A model generated the notes under the pieces. That model was not told where the DNA came from. It did not search any database and saw nothing but the letters and a program-made list of their open reading frames with translations. Shown here piece by piece: positions 16,213 to 24,272 of a stretch of DNA of 64,000 nucleotides (position 1 is the first letter of the stretch; the number at the start of each line of letters is the position of its first letter). This DNA comes from Deltaproteobacteria bacterium (GTDB lineage Bacteria; Myxococcota_A; Polyangia; Polyangiales; Ga0077539). Position numbers and translations under genes: made by a program. Where the stretch lies: positions 1 through 64,000 of the forward strand of contig JADJAE010000018.1 of the NCBI GenBank assembly GCA_016704445.1, in the 5' to 3' direction.

Positions 16213-17049
16213 TCAACCTTCCGACCGGGAGCGGCCGATGCGCCGGTGCATGAGCGACGGCAGCGAGGCGCGCACCGAGGCCGTGCGCCCGGGGTCGATC
16301 TCCGCGAGCACCACCCCCTCGCCCTCGGCCCGCTCGGCCAGCACCACGCCCCACGGGTCGACGATCATCGCGTGGCCCCAGGTGGTGCGCCCGCCCGGGT
16401 GCGTCCCCCACTGCGCCGCCGCCAGCACGTAGGACTGCGACTCCACCGCCCTCGCCCGCAGCAGCAGCTCCCAGTGCGCGCGGCCCGTCGTGGCGGTGAA
16501 GGCCGCGGGCACCGCGAGCACCGTCGCGCCGCCGTCCACGAGCCCGCGGTACAGCTCCGGGAAGCGTACGTCGTAGCAGACGCTCAGGCCCAGGCGCCCC
16601 ACCGGCGTGTCCGCCACCACCAGCGCATCGCCCGGGGCCGTATTACGCGACTCCGTAAGAACGGGCCCGCCCGGCAGGTCGATGTCGAAGAGGTGGATCT
16701 TCCGGTAGCGCGCCACCACCACGCCCCGCTCGTCGAGCAGCGCCGCGGTGTTGAAGGTGCGCGCGTCCTCCGCGCGGGCCTCCGGGACGCCGCCCCAGAG
16801 CACCCACGCCCCGGTCTCCCTGGACAGCGCCGCCATCCTCTCGCCGCACGGCCCCCCCGGCGCCTCGCCCGGAACATACCTCCCGGCGACCTGCCCCCTG
16901 CCCTCCTCGGCGCCCATGTAGAGCGCGTTCTCGGGCATCACCACCAGCGCCGCGCCCGCCGTCGCCGCCTCGCGCCCGAGGGCCTCCGCGGTCGACAGGT
17001 TGCGGCCGACGTCCTCACCGGAGTTGAGCTGCACCACCGCCGCCTTCAC
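16213..17049 (-). CDS. Carbon-nitrogen hydrolase (nitrilase superfamily, Nit1-like)
   Basis: A 278-residue enzyme with the Glu-Lys-Cys triad of the nitrilase superfamily: E40 in VVMPENALYM, K117 in RYRKIHLFD and C158 in LSVCYDVRFPELYR. The FPELYR context and the LPGGPVLTES loop place it close to the Nit1/deaminated-glutathione amidase branch, which hydrolyses the amide of the damaged metabolite deaminated glutathione; the substrate here is inferred. The full core is present without an obvious extra domain. The start is GTG at 17049, overlapping the preceding gene by four bases (GTGA). Confidence 0.9.
   Translation of the reverse strand: MKAAVVQLNSGEDVGRNLSTAEALGREAATAGAALVVMPENALYMGAEEGRGQVAGRYVPGEAPGGPCGERMAALSRETGAWVLWGGVPEARAEDARTFNTAALLDERGVVVARYRKIHLFDIDLPGGPVLTESRNTAPGDALVVADTPVGRLGLSVCYDVRFPELYRGLVDGGATVLAVPAAFTATTGRAHWELLLRARAVESQSYVLAAAQWGTHPGGRTTWGHAMIVDPWGVVLAERAEGEGVVLAEIDPGRTASVRASLPSLMHRRIGRSRSEG
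16643..16658. repeat. Dispersed palindrome TTAC-N8-GTAA (exact), in nitrilase gene
   Basis: Exact copy; same frame as the VanW copy, giving LTESRNT. Confidence 0.8.
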
Positions 17050-17489
17050 GCGCCGCCCCTCCCTTCGAACTCCACCACGCCCGAGCGCATCGCCGCGCGC
17101 GTCGGAACGATCTCCCTCCCGGTGAGCGCCGCCACGGTCACGACCATCCACGCCTCCGGCAGTCCCCGCACCCGGTAGCTGGCGTTGCGCGACTCCACCA
17201 CCAGCGCGGCGCCCTCACGGCGCACCGCCACCACGCCCCGATCGATGAGGGCCTCCAGCGGGGGCGCCCAGCCCGGGGCGCAGCGACGCCACCACGCGGC
17301 CGCCTCGTGCACCAGCACCACGGGCATCGGCTCGCCCGCCGGGGCGACGACCCCAGCGGGGATCTCCGGGTGGGTCACCCCGCGCCGGGCGCGCACCCTC
17401 CGCGCGAAGGCGACGGGGCCGAGCGGGGCGAGGCCCTGGAGGGCGGCGGAGCGCAGTCGGGCGAGCGGGTCGTGGGTCACGGAGCGCAC
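17046..17489 (-). CDS. Hypothetical protein, unknown
   Basis: A 147-residue protein starting at GTG. It is Arg/Ala-rich with no signal peptide or membrane helix. Visible segments are a conserved-looking PVVLVHEAAAWWRRCAPGW stretch, ALIDRGVVAVRREGAALVVES and the PEAWMVVTVAALTGREIVP region. No motif points to a function. It is translationally coupled to the nitrilase gene, suggesting a related metabolic role. Confidence 0.6.
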   Translation of the reverse strand: MRSVTHDPLARLRSAALQGLAPLGPVAFARRVRARRGVTHPEIPAGVVAPAGEPMPVVLVHEAAAWWRRCAPGWAPPLEALIDRGVVAVRREGAALVVESRNASYRVRGLPEAWMVVTVAALTGREIVPTRAAMRSGVVEFEGRGGA

Positions 17490-17529
17490 GATAGCGCGGT
17501 CCGACGGCAGTCTTCAGGGGGGAAGCGAA

Positions 17530-18599
17530 CTAGTGGCCGCAGGGCGAGGCCGAGGACGGGGCCGAGCCGGCGCAGGGTGAGCCCGAGCCCGAGGCGCAGG
17601 GTGAGCCCGAGCCCGAGGCGCAGGGGGTGCCGGAAGCGCAGGGCGATCCGGAGGCGCAGGGCTCGCTGCCCGAGGTGCACCACGCCACGCGCGCGACGAT
17701 GGCGACCTGGGCGGCGGAGATGATCGCGAGCCCCGCGATGCCCATGAGCACCGTGTAGCCGAGGCCCTTGCGCACGAGCCCGAGGTCGCCCGGGACCACC
17801 GCGACCACCTCGCTGGGCGACTGCGCGCGGAAGGGGCGGGCTCCATCGTGGGGTGGCTGTGCGGGCGCACCAGCACGTGGTCGAGCACCGGCGCCCAGAC
17901 GAGCGGCGACGAGACGTGCTCGACCTCGCGCGGGACGATCGCGAGCGCGCCGTCGCTGACCGCCTGCTCGAAGCGGGCGAGGCGCACCGCGCGCAGCATC
18001 GCCGCGAGGGTGAGCACCGAGGCGACCACCGTGAGGCCCACCGAGGCGGCGTGAAGGACGTCGATGCGGTAGCGCCAGCCGGCGAGGCCCGCGCAGGCGC
18101 CGATGAGCGTAGCGGCCTCGATGGAGAGGCGCTCGGCGCGGCTGGCCGAGGGCTCACGCTGGGCCGCGCGCACCCGCAGCGACCAGAGCGAGAAGAGGAC
18201 GCCGAAGCCCCCGCCGACCAGCAGCCCGTACGCCACCCCGTAGGCCGTGGCCACCGGCAGGAAGCGCGTGAGCGCGAAGCCCGCGCTGGCGACGACGGCG
18301 ATGGAGACGACCGCGCCGCCGAGGGCGCCGAGGAGCAGCGAGCGCCCGAGGGTGCGGACGACCGCCTGCGCGTCGCTGCCGTCGGGCTGCGCGGCGGCGC
18401 GGGCGACGTAGGCCCCGCAGATCGCCCCGAGGAGCAGCGTGGGCAGCCACCCCAGCGGGGCCGCGTGCTCGGCGCCGACCCACTGGAACATCAGCGGCGA
18501 CAGCAGCGCGCCGAGCGTCGCGAAGAGGACTCGCGTGGCCCTGAGGGACGAGGCCGCGTCGACGGTGCGGAGGGGGAGCGGGAATGGCGTGGCGTCCAT
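17530..18599 (-). CDS. Polytopic membrane protein, apparent frameshift
   Basis: Residues 1-250 read in one frame (start 18599). They show several membrane helices, among them VLFATLGALLSPLMFQWV, WLPTLLLGAICGAYVA, LLLGALGGAVVSIAVVASAGFAL, ATAYGVAYGLLVGGGFGVLFSLW and LTVVASVLTLAAMLRAV, then a soluble stretch to HVLVRPHSHP. Near 17830-17845 coding quality moves to the adjacent frame, which reads RPFRAQSPSEVVAVVPGDLG, a further helix (GYTVLMGIAGLAIISAAQVAIV) and a tail of repeated CASGSP units ending at 17530. The original frame after that point is Ala/Arg/Ser/Pro shadow sequence. Either a one-base indel or a sequencing error in a G/C run explains this. Function unknown; it follows rodA. Confidence 0.6.
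17575..17665. repeat. Short direct repeats encoding Cys-Ala-Ser-Gly-Ser-Pro units
   Basis: Direct repeats of about 24 bases (two nearly identical copies plus shorter partial ones) encode a Cys-rich C-terminal tail in the frameshifted membrane protein. Confidence 0.6.
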
Positions 18600-18645
18600 A
18601 GGGGGTCGAGCATGAACCCGCGGCCCCGGGGTGACCAGCCCTCCC

Positions 18646-19755
18646 CTACAAGGCCCTGCGGCGCATGGAGACGTTCATCAGCAGGCCCACCCCGATGAGG
18701 ATGGCCAGCACGCTCGAGCCGCCGTAGGAGAAGAACGGCAGGGTGACCCCGACCACCGGGAGGCTGCGGGTGACCATCCCGACGTTGAACACCACGTGCC
18801 AGAAGAACAGGGCCGTGACGCCGACGGCGATGGCGGCGCCGAAGCGGTCCTTGGCGAGCGAGGCGATGCGCAGGGCCCAGAGGATGAGGAAGAGGTAGAG
18901 CAGCAGCACGATCACGACCCCGAAGAAGCCCTGCTCCTGGGCCCACACCGGGAAGGGGAAGTCGGTGTGCGTGTCGGGGAGGAAGTGGTGCTGGTTCTGG
19001 GTGCTCTGCATGAACCCCTGGCCCCACCAGCGGCCGCTGCCGATGGCCACCATGCTCTGGTGCGCCTGCCAGCCGGTGCCCTGCACGTCGACCTGCTCGC
19101 TCATGAACGAGGTCAGCCGCTCCTTCTGGTACTGCTTCAGGCCGTAGAGCCAGAGCAGGGTCCCACCGACGAGGCCGCCGCCCACGATGACCCCGAGGGT
19201 GCGCAAGGAGATGCGCACCAGCGAGAGGGTGCTCACCGCCACGAGGCCCACGATGAGCGCCGTCCCGAGGTCGGGCTGCGCCATGATCAGCCCCAGCGGC
19301 AGGGCGATGAGGGCGCCCGGGGCGATGAGGTCGCGCAGGCTCCACGCGCCGCTGCGCTGGTCGCGGTGCACGTAGCGCGCGACCGCGAGCATCAGGCACA
19401 GCTTCACGAACTCGCTGGGCTGGAAGAGGAAGCTCCCGAGCTGGATCCAGCGGTGCGTCCCTCGGATGCTCTTGCCCAGCAGGAACACCAGCACCAGCGC
19501 CGCGATCGACCCGATGTACGCGCCGTACGCGTATCGCTCGTAGACCTTGTAGTCGATGGCCGCGACGATCACCGCCACGCCGCCGCCGAGGGCGAGCCAG
19601 TAGATCTGCTGGATGTACAGCTCCGCGCGCGCTCCGGTCTGCGCGCTGGTGGCGGAGTAGAGGTTGACCACCCCGAGCGTCGCGATGACGCACACCACGA
19701 GGAAGAGCGGCCAGTCGAAGTCGTCCCGGAGCCGGTGCTGGATCGTGCGCGCCAT
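18646..19755 (-). CDS. rodA: Peptidoglycan glycosyltransferase RodA
   Basis: A 369-residue SEDS-family polymerase with about ten membrane helices. Family marks are SFLFQPSEFVKLCLM (with the conserved SEF), LIMAQPDLGTALI (DLGTA with the catalytic-loop Asp region), the LPDTHTDFPFPVWAQEQGFFG loop and the C-terminal GVTLPFFSYGGSSVLA. It polymerises lipid II glycan strands together with PBP2 in the elongation complex. It is ten bases downstream of mrdA in the mreBCD-mrdA-rodA operon. Confidence 0.95.
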   Translation of the reverse strand: MARTIQHRLRDDFDWPLFLVVCVIATLGVVNLYSATSAQTGARAELYIQQIYWLALGGGVAVIVAAIDYKVYERYAYGAYIGSIAALVLVFLLGKSIRGTHRWIQLGSFLFQPSEFVKLCLMLAVARYVHRDQRSGAWSLRDLIAPGALIALPLGLIMAQPDLGTALIVGLVAVSTLSLVRISLRTLGVIVGGGLVGGTLLWLYGLKQYQKERLTSFMSEQVDVQGTGWQAHQSMVAIGSGRWWGQGFMQSTQNQHHFLPDTHTDFPFPVWAQEQGFFGVVIVLLLYLFLILWALRIASLAKDRFGAAIAVGVTALFFWHVVFNVGMVTRSLPVVGVTLPFFSYGGSSVLAILIGVGLLMNVSMRRRAL

Positions 19756-19765
19756 CGGGTGGGCC

Positions 19766-21673
19766 TCAGCGCCTGGGCTGGTGGGCCCGCCAGGTGGCCA
19801 CGCTGGGAATGGGTGCGCCAGGGCGGATGCGGGTGAAGTACTCCCGCACCACCTGGGTCATGAGCGGCGCCGCCTCGTGGCCGCCCGACCCGCCGTGCTC
19901 GACCAGCAGCACCACGGCGATCTCGGGGCTGGCCGCCGGGGCGAAGCCCGCGAACCACGCGTGGTCGCGCTGCGTCGACCAGCCGCGCCGCGGGTCCGTC
20001 GGGTCGCGCACGATGCGGGACACCTGCGCGGTGCCGGTCTTGCCGGCGACGTCGACCTCGGCGACCTGCGCGGCGTGCGCCGTGCCGTGCGCGTCGGAGA
20101 TCACCCCGGCGAGCGCGCTGGTGATCATCGCGAGGTGCGCCGGGGTGACGCTCACCTGGCGCCGCACGGTGGGGGGAAAGGTCTGGATGATGGTGCCGTC
20201 GGGGCCCTCGACGCGCGAGACGAGCTGCGGGACGAAGAGCGTGCCGCCGTTGGCGAGCGCGGCGTAGGCCATCGCGAGCTGGAGCACCGTGACGCGCACG
20301 TTGCCCTGCCCGATGGCGGTGTTGAGCGTGTGCCCGATGCGAAACTGCCCGGGGTAGTTCTGCGCGTACCAGGCGCGGGTGGGGATGAACCCCGGGGTCT
20401 CCTGGTTGATCCCGATGCCCGAGCGGTGGCCGAGGCCGAAGTCGAAGGCCATGCTCGCGATGCGGTCCATCGTGACGGCCTCGGCGAGCGTGTAGAAGTA
20501 CACGTTGCACGACTCCACCAGCGCCCGGTGCAGGCTCACCGGGCCGTGCACGTGCTTGCAGCGAAACACCCGCCGGCCGAGCTCGTGGCGCCCGGTGCAG
20601 GTGACCTGCGAGCCCGCGTCGATGAGCCCCGCCTCGAGCCCCGCCAGCGCGGTGAAGGGCTTGAAGGTCGAGCCCGGGTAGTAGCTCTCGTAGATGGTCT
20701 TGTCGATGCGCGGACGGTAGGGATTCTCGTCGATCTCGCGGTTGAGCAGCGCCGAGATGCCCATGGTCATCGTGTTGGGGTCGACGCTCGGCTTGGAGTA
20801 GAGCGCGAGCACCCGGCCGGTGCGCACCTCCACCACCGCCGCCGCGCCGCTGGGCTTGCCGCGGAAGGCCCGGTCGATGGCGCGCATGAGCTCCATGTCG
20901 AGCGTGAGCACGAGGTCGCGCCCGGGCACCGGGTCGCGGTGCCGATCGGGGCCGAGGCCCGCGATGGAGTCGCGCGTGATGAGCAGCCCCCGCACGTCGT
21001 GCTCGAGCCGCACCCACCCGCGCCGGCCGCGCAGGATCGACTCCCACGCCTGCTCGACGCCCGATCGCCCCATGCGCTCGCCCGCCCGGTAGTCGCGGCC
21101 CGCGAACTCTCGCAGGTCGTCGGCGTTGACCTCGTTGAGGAAGCCCAGCGCGTGCGCCGCGAGCTCGCCGAAGGGGTACTGCCGCACCGGCGTCGCGATC
21201 ACCGAGATGCCGCGGGGAAACTCCGAGCGGTGCGTCTCGATGAGCGCCAGCGACTCGCGGTCGATGTCCGAGCGCGCGAGCATGTGCTGGTAGCGCCGCG
21301 AGCCCTCGGCGTTGCGCATGCGCGCCTCCAGGCGGTCGCGCTCGTCGCGGGTGAGCCCGAGGTAGTCCGCGAAGCGCGTGAAGCGATCCATGGGGAAGTA
21401 CCCGGGGATCACGTAGACGTTGTACGCGGGGCGGTTGGCGGCGATGACCCGGCCGCGGGAGTCGCGGATCATCCCGCGCGTCGAGGGCAGGTCGACCCGC
21501 CGCAGCACGTTGTCCTCGGCGATCTGGAGCCAGCGCGCGTTGTCGACGATCTGGATCCAGAAGACCCGGCCGACCAGCAGGAGCACGCCGAGCAGCACCG
21601 CCGCGCTCATGAAGCGCACGCGCTCCCGGATCTCTCCGAGGCCTGCCTTCTGCACGAGTTCGATGGACGCCAT
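19766..21673 (-). CDS. mrdA: Penicillin-binding protein 2 (elongation transpeptidase)
   Basis: A 635-residue class B PBP. One N-terminal anchor helix (about 23-45) is followed by the pedestal/dimerisation domain (IPSTRGMIRDSRGRVIA near 68) and the transpeptidase domain. Active-site motifs are present: S-x-x-K in YYPGSTFKPFTAL, S-x-N in VESCNVYFYTLA and K-T-G in VAGKTGTAQVS. It crosslinks peptidoglycan in the lateral wall, paired with RodA. Between mreD (10 bases) and rodA (10 bases) in one operon. Confidence 0.96.
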   Translation of the reverse strand: MASIELVQKAGLGEIRERVRFMSAAVLLGVLLLVGRVFWIQIVDNARWLQIAEDNVLRRVDLPSTRGMIRDSRGRVIAANRPAYNVYVIPGYFPMDRFTRFADYLGLTRDERDRLEARMRNAEGSRRYQHMLARSDIDRESLALIETHRSEFPRGISVIATPVRQYPFGELAAHALGFLNEVNADDLREFAGRDYRAGERMGRSGVEQAWESILRGRRGWVRLEHDVRGLLITRDSIAGLGPDRHRDPVPGRDLVLTLDMELMRAIDRAFRGKPSGAAAVVEVRTGRVLALYSKPSVDPNTMTMGISALLNREIDENPYRPRIDKTIYESYYPGSTFKPFTALAGLEAGLIDAGSQVTCTGRHELGRRVFRCKHVHGPVSLHRALVESCNVYFYTLAEAVTMDRIASMAFDFGLGHRSGIGINQETPGFIPTRAWYAQNYPGQFRIGHTLNTAIGQGNVRVTVLQLAMAYAALANGGTLFVPQLVSRVEGPDGTIIQTFPPTVRRQVSVTPAHLAMITSALAGVISDAHGTAHAAQVAEVDVAGKTGTAQVSRIVRDPTDPRRGWSTQRDHAWFAGFAPAASPEIAVVLLVEHGGSGGHEAAPLMTQVVREYFTRIRPGAPIPSVATWRAHQPRR

Positions 21674-21683
21674 GCGATCTCCC

Positions 21684-22187
21684 TCAGCCCGTCTCGTCGG
21701 GTCGCGGCGCGGTGCCCGGCAGCGCCTGCACGAAGCGGAACACCAGCGGCGCGCACAGCGCCGTGGCCAGGGCCTGCGAGGCCACGACGCCGAGGGCTGG
21801 TAGCACCGCGAGCACCCGCCGGTCGAACACCAGCAGGAGCCCCATCATCCCCACCCCCGCGACGCACGACGCCACGAAGGCCAGCACCATCTGGAATACC
21901 ACCCCGTGTAAGAAGAGCTTGAGCCCCGCGGCGCGCGCGAGGAGGAAGATGCTCACCAGGGTGAAGGTCCAGAGACCGAGCGAGCCGCCCGAGAAGACGT
22001 CCGTGAGGTAGCCGAGCACGAAGGCCACGGAGACGCCGCGCGCGAGGGAGAACTCCCCGACGGACATGTAGAGCACCATCGGGAGCACCAGCGACGGCGC
22101 CGGGTACTCCGACCACAGCACCCGCGCGAACACCGTCTGCGCCAGCAGCAGCAGCACCCCGGCCAGCAGCAGCGCGGCGTTGCGCAC
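21684..22187 (-). CDS. mreD: Rod-shape determining protein MreD
   Basis: A 167-residue integral membrane protein with five or six predicted helices and the MreD pattern LYMSVGEFSLARGVSVAFVLGYLTDVFSGGSLGLWTF. It belongs to the elongation complex. The start is GTG at 22187, two bases after the mreC stop at 22190; longer readings are shadows. It contains one copy of the dispersed palindrome (21896-21911), whose use requires a TTA codon. Confidence 0.9.
   Translation of the reverse strand: MRNAALLLAGVLLLLAQTVFARVLWSEYPAPSLVLPMVLYMSVGEFSLARGVSVAFVLGYLTDVFSGGSLGLWTFTLVSIFLLARAAGLKLFLHGVVFQMVLAFVASCVAGVGMMGLLLVFDRRVLAVLPALGVVASQALATALCAPLVFRFVQALPGTAPRPDETG
21896..21911. repeat. Dispersed palindrome ATAC-N8-GTAA, in mreD
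   Basis: One outer base differs. Read on the minus strand it forces a TTA Leu and a GTA Val codon. Confidence 0.7.
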
Positions 22188-22189
22188 GC

Positions 22190-23095
22190 TCAGCTCCCTC
22201 CCCGGGTCTCCGTCCGCCGGGCGCGCTGCGACGGCGCCGTCCCCGGGCGGCACCCCGGTCGGTCGACGCTCTCCGTCGCCAGCACGAGCACCTCGCCGAG
22301 CCGCGAGAAGTTCACCGCGGGCGAGAGCTCGACCTCCTGGTAGAGCCCGAACTCCCGCCGCGTCACCGCCGCCACGCGCCCCACCAGGAGCCCCGCGGGG
22401 AAGCGGCACCCGAGCCCCGAGGTGACCACCGCGTCGCCCACGCGCACGTCGTCGGTGCGCTGGAGGTACTCCACCTTCGCGGCGTAGCGATCCCGCTCGC
22501 CGGTGCCCCGCACGATGCCCCGGGCGCCGGAGCGCTCGACCATCACGTCGACGGCGCTGCGCGAGTCGACGCTCAGCAGCACGTCGGCGTAGTTGCCGAA
22601 CACGCGCGACACCTGCCCCACCAGCCCGTCGGCGGTGATCACCGGCTGCCCCGACCGGAGCCTCGTGCGGTCCTGCGAGGTGATCGCGAGGCGCGTCACG
22701 CGGAAGAAGGGCGACGTGTCGCGCGCGATGACCTCCGCGGCGTACACCTCGCCGGGCGTCTCCACCCGGAGCTGCAGCAGCCGCCTCAGCCGGCGGTTCT
22801 CCTCGAACTCGCTGCGGTGCCGCGCGGCCTCGCTGCGCAGCCGTGCGTTCTCCGCGGTGAGCCGGTCGTTCTCGTGCTTCACCCGCACGAGGTAGATGTA
22901 GTCGCTCCAGATCTCCGCGGCGCCGCGCACCGGCAGGTCGATCTTGTCCTCGAGGAAGGACACCGCCGGGAGCACCAGGCGGTCGAACTCGTCGTAGCGG
23001 GTGGGGTCCTTGAGGGTCGTGCGCAGGAAGAAGAAGGGGATGCTCAGCAGCACCACGCACAGCAGCACGACCCGGTATCTCTGCCAGAGGGTCAT
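22190..23095 (-). CDS. mreC: Rod-shape determining protein MreC
   Basis: A 301-residue bitopic protein: membrane helix at 9-24 (VVLLCVVLLSIPFFFL), a coiled coil (about 70-110, KHENDRLTAENARLRSEAARHRSEFEENRRLRRLLQ) and the periplasmic double-barrel domain with ADGLVGQVSRVFGNYADVLLSVD and VVTSGLGCRFPAGLLVGRV. The C-terminal 30 residues are a Pro/Arg/Thr tail. It links MreB to the periplasmic synthases. The mreB stop lies 24 bases upstream. Confidence 0.95.
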   Translation of the reverse strand: MTLWQRYRVVLLCVVLLSIPFFFLRTTLKDPTRYDEFDRLVLPAVSFLEDKIDLPVRGAAEIWSDYIYLVRVKHENDRLTAENARLRSEAARHRSEFEENRRLRRLLQLRVETPGEVYAAEVIARDTSPFFRVTRLAITSQDRTRLRSGQPVITADGLVGQVSRVFGNYADVLLSVDSRSAVDVMVERSGARGIVRGTGERDRYAAKVEYLQRTDDVRVGDAVVTSGLGCRFPAGLLVGRVAAVTRREFGLYQEVELSPAVNFSRLGEVLVLATESVDRPGCRPGTAPSQRARRTETRGGS

Positions 23096-23119
23096 CGGCG
23101 TCTTAGGGGTCTCGGGCTC

Positions 23120-24154
23120 TCACCCGATCGCGATCTTCTCCAGCAGCTCGGGGTGGTCGAGCGACTTGCCGCTGCCCATCACCACCGCGCTGATGGGGTC
23201 GTCGCACACCATCACCGGCAGGCCCGTCTCCTCGCGGAGGAGGATGTCGAGGTTGCGCAGCAGGGCGCCGCCGCCGGTGAGCACGATGCCCTTGTCCTTG
23301 ATGTCGGCGCTGAGCTCCGGCGGGGTCTTCTCGAGCGCGGCCATCACCGCCTCGACGATCGCGTGGATCGGCTCGGCCAGCGCGTCGCGCACCTCGTCGG
23401 AGTTCACCAGCACCGTGCGGGGCACGCCCGCCACCTGGTCGCGGCCCTTGACCTCCATGGTCAGCGGCTCGTCGAGGGGGAAGGCGTTGCCCACCTGGCA
23501 CTTCACCCGCTCGGCGGTCTGCTCGCCGACCAGCAGGTTGTACTTGCGCTTCATGTACGCGACGATCGCCTCGTCCATCTTGTCGCCGCCGACGCGGATG
23601 GACTGCGAGTACACGATGCCCGCGAGGGAGATCACGGCGACCTCGGTGGTGCCTCCGCCGATGTCGACGACCATGTTGCCCGTGGGCTCGGTCACCGGCA
23701 GCCCCGCCCCGATGGCGGCGACCATGGGCTCCTCGACGAGGAAGACCTCCCTCGCCCCGGCGCGCTCGGCGCTCTCTCGCACCGCGCGCTTCTCCACCTC
23801 GGTGATGCCGAACGGAACCGAGATGACGATGCGCGGCTTCACCAGCGTGCGGCGGTTGTGCGCCTTCTCGATGAAGTGCTTGAGCATCGCCTCGGTGATG
23901 GCGAAGTCCGCGATGACCCCGTCGCGCAGCGGCCGTACGGCGGTGACGTTGGCGGGCGTGCGGCCGAGCATCTCCTTGGCCTCGCGGCCGACGTGCGACA
24001 CGCGCCGCCTACCGTTCTGGCTGGTCTCCACCGCGACCACGGAGGGCTCGCAGGAGACGATGCCCTTGCCGCGGACATAGATGAGGGTGTTGGCGGTCCC
24101 GAGGTCGATCGCGAGATCGTTCGAGAACAAGCCGCTCACCCAGTCAAACAACAT
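23120..24154 (-). CDS. mreB: Actin-like cytoskeletal protein MreB
   Basis: A 344-residue bacterial actin. ATP-binding motifs are visible: phosphate 1 DLGTANTLIYVRGKG, phosphate 2 NMVVDIGGGTTEVAVIS, and the adenosine motif GIVLTGGGALLRNLD. The LFDWVSGLFS N-terminal helix is the membrane-binding type. It forms membrane-associated filaments that orient the elongation machinery. First gene of the mreBCD-mrdA-rodA operon, with a good promoter upstream. Confidence 0.97.
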   Translation of the reverse strand: MLFDWVSGLFSNDLAIDLGTANTLIYVRGKGIVSCEPSVVAVETSQNGRRRVSHVGREAKEMLGRTPANVTAVRPLRDGVIADFAITEAMLKHFIEKAHNRRTLVKPRIVISVPFGITEVEKRAVRESAERAGAREVFLVEEPMVAAIGAGLPVTEPTGNMVVDIGGGTTEVAVISLAGIVYSQSIRVGGDKMDEAIVAYMKRKYNLLVGEQTAERVKCQVGNAFPLDEPLTMEVKGRDQVAGVPRTVLVNSDEVRDALAEPIHAIVEAVMAALEKTPPELSADIKDKGIVLTGGGALLRNLDILLREETGLPVMVCDDPISAVVMGSGKSLDHPELLEKIAIG

Positions 24155-24210
24155 CCGCGCACCTTCGCTCGATCGATGGCTCCCGACCGTCGGGGGCCTC
24201 CAGGCGGCGG

Positions 24211-24241
24211 TCTATAGCACAGCCTCCCGGCCGCCGATCAA
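24211..24241 (-). promoter_or_regulatory. Promoter of the mreB operon (extended -10)
   Basis: On the minus strand TTGATC is followed after 19 bases by TATAGA preceded by TGC, an extended -10 element. Predicted start near 24204 gives a leader of about 50 bases to the mreB ATG. Confidence 0.5.
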
Positions 24242-24272
24242 ACCCCTCCCCCCTCCGCCCCCCCCGCAGGCG

